From NCBI GenBank assembly GCA_027623615.1, contig JAQBVH010000062.1, positions 1 to 10,156 of the forward strand: 10,156 bases of DNA, in the 5' to 3' direction. The notes beneath the pieces are model-generated. The model worked only from the letters and a program-made list of their open reading frames with translations, was not told the origin of the DNA and did no database searches. The stretch is from Planctomycetota bacterium. GTDB taxonomy: Bacteria > Planctomycetota > UBA1135 > GCA-002686595. The position numbers were made by a program, and so were the translations under genes. Numbering within the stretch: the first letter of the stretch is position 1; each line of letters opens with the position of its first letter. Of this stretch, positions 8,698 to 10,156 are shown in pieces.

Positions 8698-9746
8698 TGG
8701 CCGACAAGGAACCGGACCCGCGCCCCGGACGCCTGTCGCGGCTACGCTTCAAGAAGAAGGACATGCCGGACGGCCTGTGGCTGAAGTGCCCAGGGTGCGA
8801 CACGACCATCTACCGCAAGGAGCTCGTGGCCAAGGGCCACGTCTGCCCTTCCTGCGCCCATCACTTCACCGTCCCGGGTCGCGAGCGCGTCGCGATGGTG
8901 CTCGACGAGGGCAGCTGGCACGAACTGCACCCGGACCTGGAGTCCCTGGACCGCCTGAACTTCACGGACGCGATCACCTACGCCGAGAAGCTCGTGGAGA
9001 CGCAGAATCGGACCGGCCAGAAGGACGCGCTCTTCTGCGGCCTCGGTCGCATCGAGGGCCGGCCGATCGTGCTGGCGGTGCTGGACTTCAAGTTCCTGGG
9101 CGGCTCGATGGGCGAGGTCGTGGGCGAGAAGGTCTCGCTGGCCTGCGACGAGGCCCGCACGCGGCGGCTGCCGGTGGTGATCTTCACCAGCTCGGGCGGC
9201 GCGCGCATGCACGAGGGCGTCTTGTCCCTGATGCAGATGGCGAAGACCTGCTCGGCCCTCTCGACCCTGAACGAGGCAGGCGGCCTCTCGATCTGCGTCC
9301 TGACCAACCCGACCACGGGTGGGGTCACGGCGAGCTTCGCCTCGGTCTGCGACCTGACCCTGGCCGAGCCGGGCGCCCTGATCGGCTTCGCCGGTCCGCG
9401 GGTGATCCAGAGCACGATCCGGCAAGAGCTGCCCGAGGGCTTCCAGCGCTCGGAGTTCTTGATCGAGAAGGGTCAGGTCGACCGCATCGTGTCGCGGGGT
9501 GACCTGCGAGACGAGCTGGCGGCCCTGATCGACTACGGCACGGTCAGCTGGAAGGGCTATCCGCCCCCGCTACCCGAGCCCCCGACGACGCCGGCGAGCG
9601 AGGCTGCCGACGCGAGCGAGGCTGCCGAGGAGAGCGGCGACGCGCCAGCGTCGAGCCTGGCGGAGGTCGATATCCCGCGCCCGCAGGAGGCCGACGCGCC
9701 CGAGACCGACGCCACGATCGCCGAGGCGGTGGACCCGAGGGAGTAG
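8697..9746 (+). CDS. accD: Acetyl-CoA carboxylase carboxyltransferase subunit beta
   Basis: With AccA, AccD moves the carboxyl group from carboxybiotin on AccB to acetyl-CoA, making malonyl-CoA, the first committed step of fatty-acid synthesis. An N-terminal four-cysteine zinc ribbon (Cys31, Cys34, Cys50, Cys53) identifies the beta subunit. The crotonase-fold carboxyltransferase domain follows, with GGSMGE (135-140), SSGGARMHEG (165-174), NPTTGGVTASFA (204-215) and GFAGPRVIQ (230-238). The conserved part ends near residue 288; residues 289-349 form a Pro/Ala/Glu/Asp-rich tail. The ATG overlaps the rpe stop by one base, and AAGGAG inside rpe lies 8 bases upstream, a good Shine-Dalgarno, so translation is probably coupled. 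accA is not in the window. Confidence 0.97.
   Translation: MADKEPDPRPGRLSRLRFKKKDMPDGLWLKCPGCDTTIYRKELVAKGHVCPSCAHHFTVPGRERVAMVLDEGSWHELHPDLESLDRLNFTDAITYAEKLVETQNRTGQKDALFCGLGRIEGRPIVLAVLDFKFLGGSMGEVVGEKVSLACDEARTRRLPVVIFTSSGGARMHEGVLSLMQMAKTCSALSTLNEAGGLSICVLTNPTTGGVTASFASVCDLTLAEPGALIGFAGPRVIQSTIRQELPEGFQRSEFLIEKGQVDRIVSRGDLRDELAALIDYGTVSWKGYPPPLPEPPTTPASEAADASEAAEESGDAPASSLAEVDIPRPQEADAPETDATIAEAVDPRE
9594..9629 (+). repeat. 18-bp tandem duplication in the accD tail
   Basis: Two adjacent 18-base units, GCGAGCGAGGCTGCCGAC and the same ending in G, encode ASEAAD and ASEAAE. They differ only at the last base, which changes Asp to Glu and preserves the acidic charge. The duplication lies within the low-complexity tail and keeps the frame. 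Confidence 0.85.
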
Positions 9747-9801
9747 GGGCGGCGCGCCGCTGGTCTTCGGGCCCTGGCCCGCGGGTTCGGCGCTGGCCCG
9801 C
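9747..9801. terminator. Convergent intergenic region with palindromes, possible bidirectional terminator
   Basis: The 55 bases between the accD stop and the stop of the opposing gene contain the perfect palindrome GCGGCGCGCCGC (9749-9760). They also hold a GGGCC/GGCCC inverted repeat (9769-9780) and a 9-base direct repeat CTGGCCCGC (9774-9782 and 9793-9801). Overlapping dyads between convergent genes suggest termination in both directions. There is no T tract, so the call is tentative. Confidence 0.35.
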
Positions 9802-10156
9802 TCAGCCCTGGCGCACGAAGCGCATCACCCAGGAGTCGAACCACCCCTGGAGCGGGGAGCCCAGGGCGCGATCGACGCCGGCGCCGAGCTGGTTGGCCCA
9901 CAGGAGCGGATAGCTGAGCACGCCCTTCAGCTTGGTCTCGTTGAGGTGCATCAGCTGCGGCACCGGCCGGGTGAGCTGGTAGCCCGCCCAGGCCTGGAAG
10001 GTGAAGCCGCGCGCCTCGAGCATGCCGCGCACCTCAGCGCGAGTCGACGCGTTGAGCTCGCGCACCGGGAGCAGCGGCTTGGCGGCGCGGCGGGTGCGGA
10101 AGCCGCGGGCCTCCCGATGGATGTCGCCAATCACCCGCGTGCCGCCCGGCCGTACC
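9802..10156 (-). CDS. Probable class I SAM-dependent methyltransferase, C-terminal fragment
   Basis: The frame is open from the right edge to the TGA at 9804-9802, so the N-terminus lies outside the window. The visible 117 residues begin RPGGTRVIGDIH, which matches the beta-5 region of Methyltransf_11/25-type enzymes (usually LRPGG..lvi.d). A segment like the usual LREL..AEL..LLEAAGF follows (VRELNASTRAEVRGMLEARGF). The rest, with two Leu/Trp/Pro-rich stretches and VDRALGSPL, fits a C-terminal cap as found in such enzymes. The SAM-binding GxGxG motif would be upstream and cannot be checked, and substrate is unknown. A GTG at 10134 could serve as a start only for a truncated protein and is probably an internal valine. 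The gene converges on accD and is probably unrelated to it. Confidence 0.6.
   Translation of the reverse strand, partial: VRPGGTRVIGDIHREARGFRTRRAAKPLLPVRELNASTRAEVRGMLEARGFTFQAWAGYQLTRPVPQLMHLNETKLKGVLSYPLLWANQLGAGVDRALGSPLQGWFDSWVMRFVRQG

Overview
This GC-rich window comes from a bacterial chromosome and carries housekeeping and signalling genes. I found no mobile element, CRISPR array, tRNA or rRNA. The best lineage guess is Planctomycetota, with a myxobacterium-like lineage as the alternative. The guess rests on very high GC at third codon positions, GTG and TTG starts, weak or absent Shine-Dalgarno sites at several genes, a large FHA plus Ser/Thr kinase membrane receptor, and an Ala/Lys-rich histone H1-like tail on a metabolic enzyme. 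None of these is decisive.

Left half, minus strand, read right to left: tilS (tRNA-Ile lysidine synthetase, 5150-3630), then yggS (PLP homeostasis protein, 3500-2802), then a very large FHA-domain Ser/Thr protein kinase (2805 to beyond base 1). The kinase start codon overlaps the yggS stop codon in a GTGA junction, so these two are probably translationally coupled. A candidate promoter lies just upstream of yggS. The kinase frame is open for 935 codons and leaves the window, so only its start and middle are visible.

Centre: a 465-base gene-free divergent region (5151-5615) separates tilS from gap. It holds a candidate sigma70-like promoter facing gap and, downstream of it, an 18-bp palindrome that could be an operator or a leader hairpin.

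Right half, plus strand: gap (5616-6734), pgk (6731-7921, GTGA overlap with gap), rpe (8011-8697) and accD (8697-9746, TGATG overlap with rpe). Gap and Pgk catalyse consecutive triose-phosphate steps, Rpe belongs to the pentose-phosphate or Calvin pathway, and AccD is the carboxyltransferase beta subunit of acetyl-CoA carboxylase. A 12-bp-stem hairpin and a TACAAT box lie between pgk and rpe, suggesting a partial transcription boundary and a possibly leaderless rpe message. A convergent minus-strand gene at the right edge (9802 to beyond 10156) is the C-terminal part of a probable SAM-dependent methyltransferase.

I see no clearly new multi-gene system. The points most worth a second look are the Lys/Ala-rich tail on GAPDH, the acidic repeat-bearing tail on AccD, the large uncharacterised C-terminal region of the kinase, and the regulatory architecture around gap, rpe and yggS.
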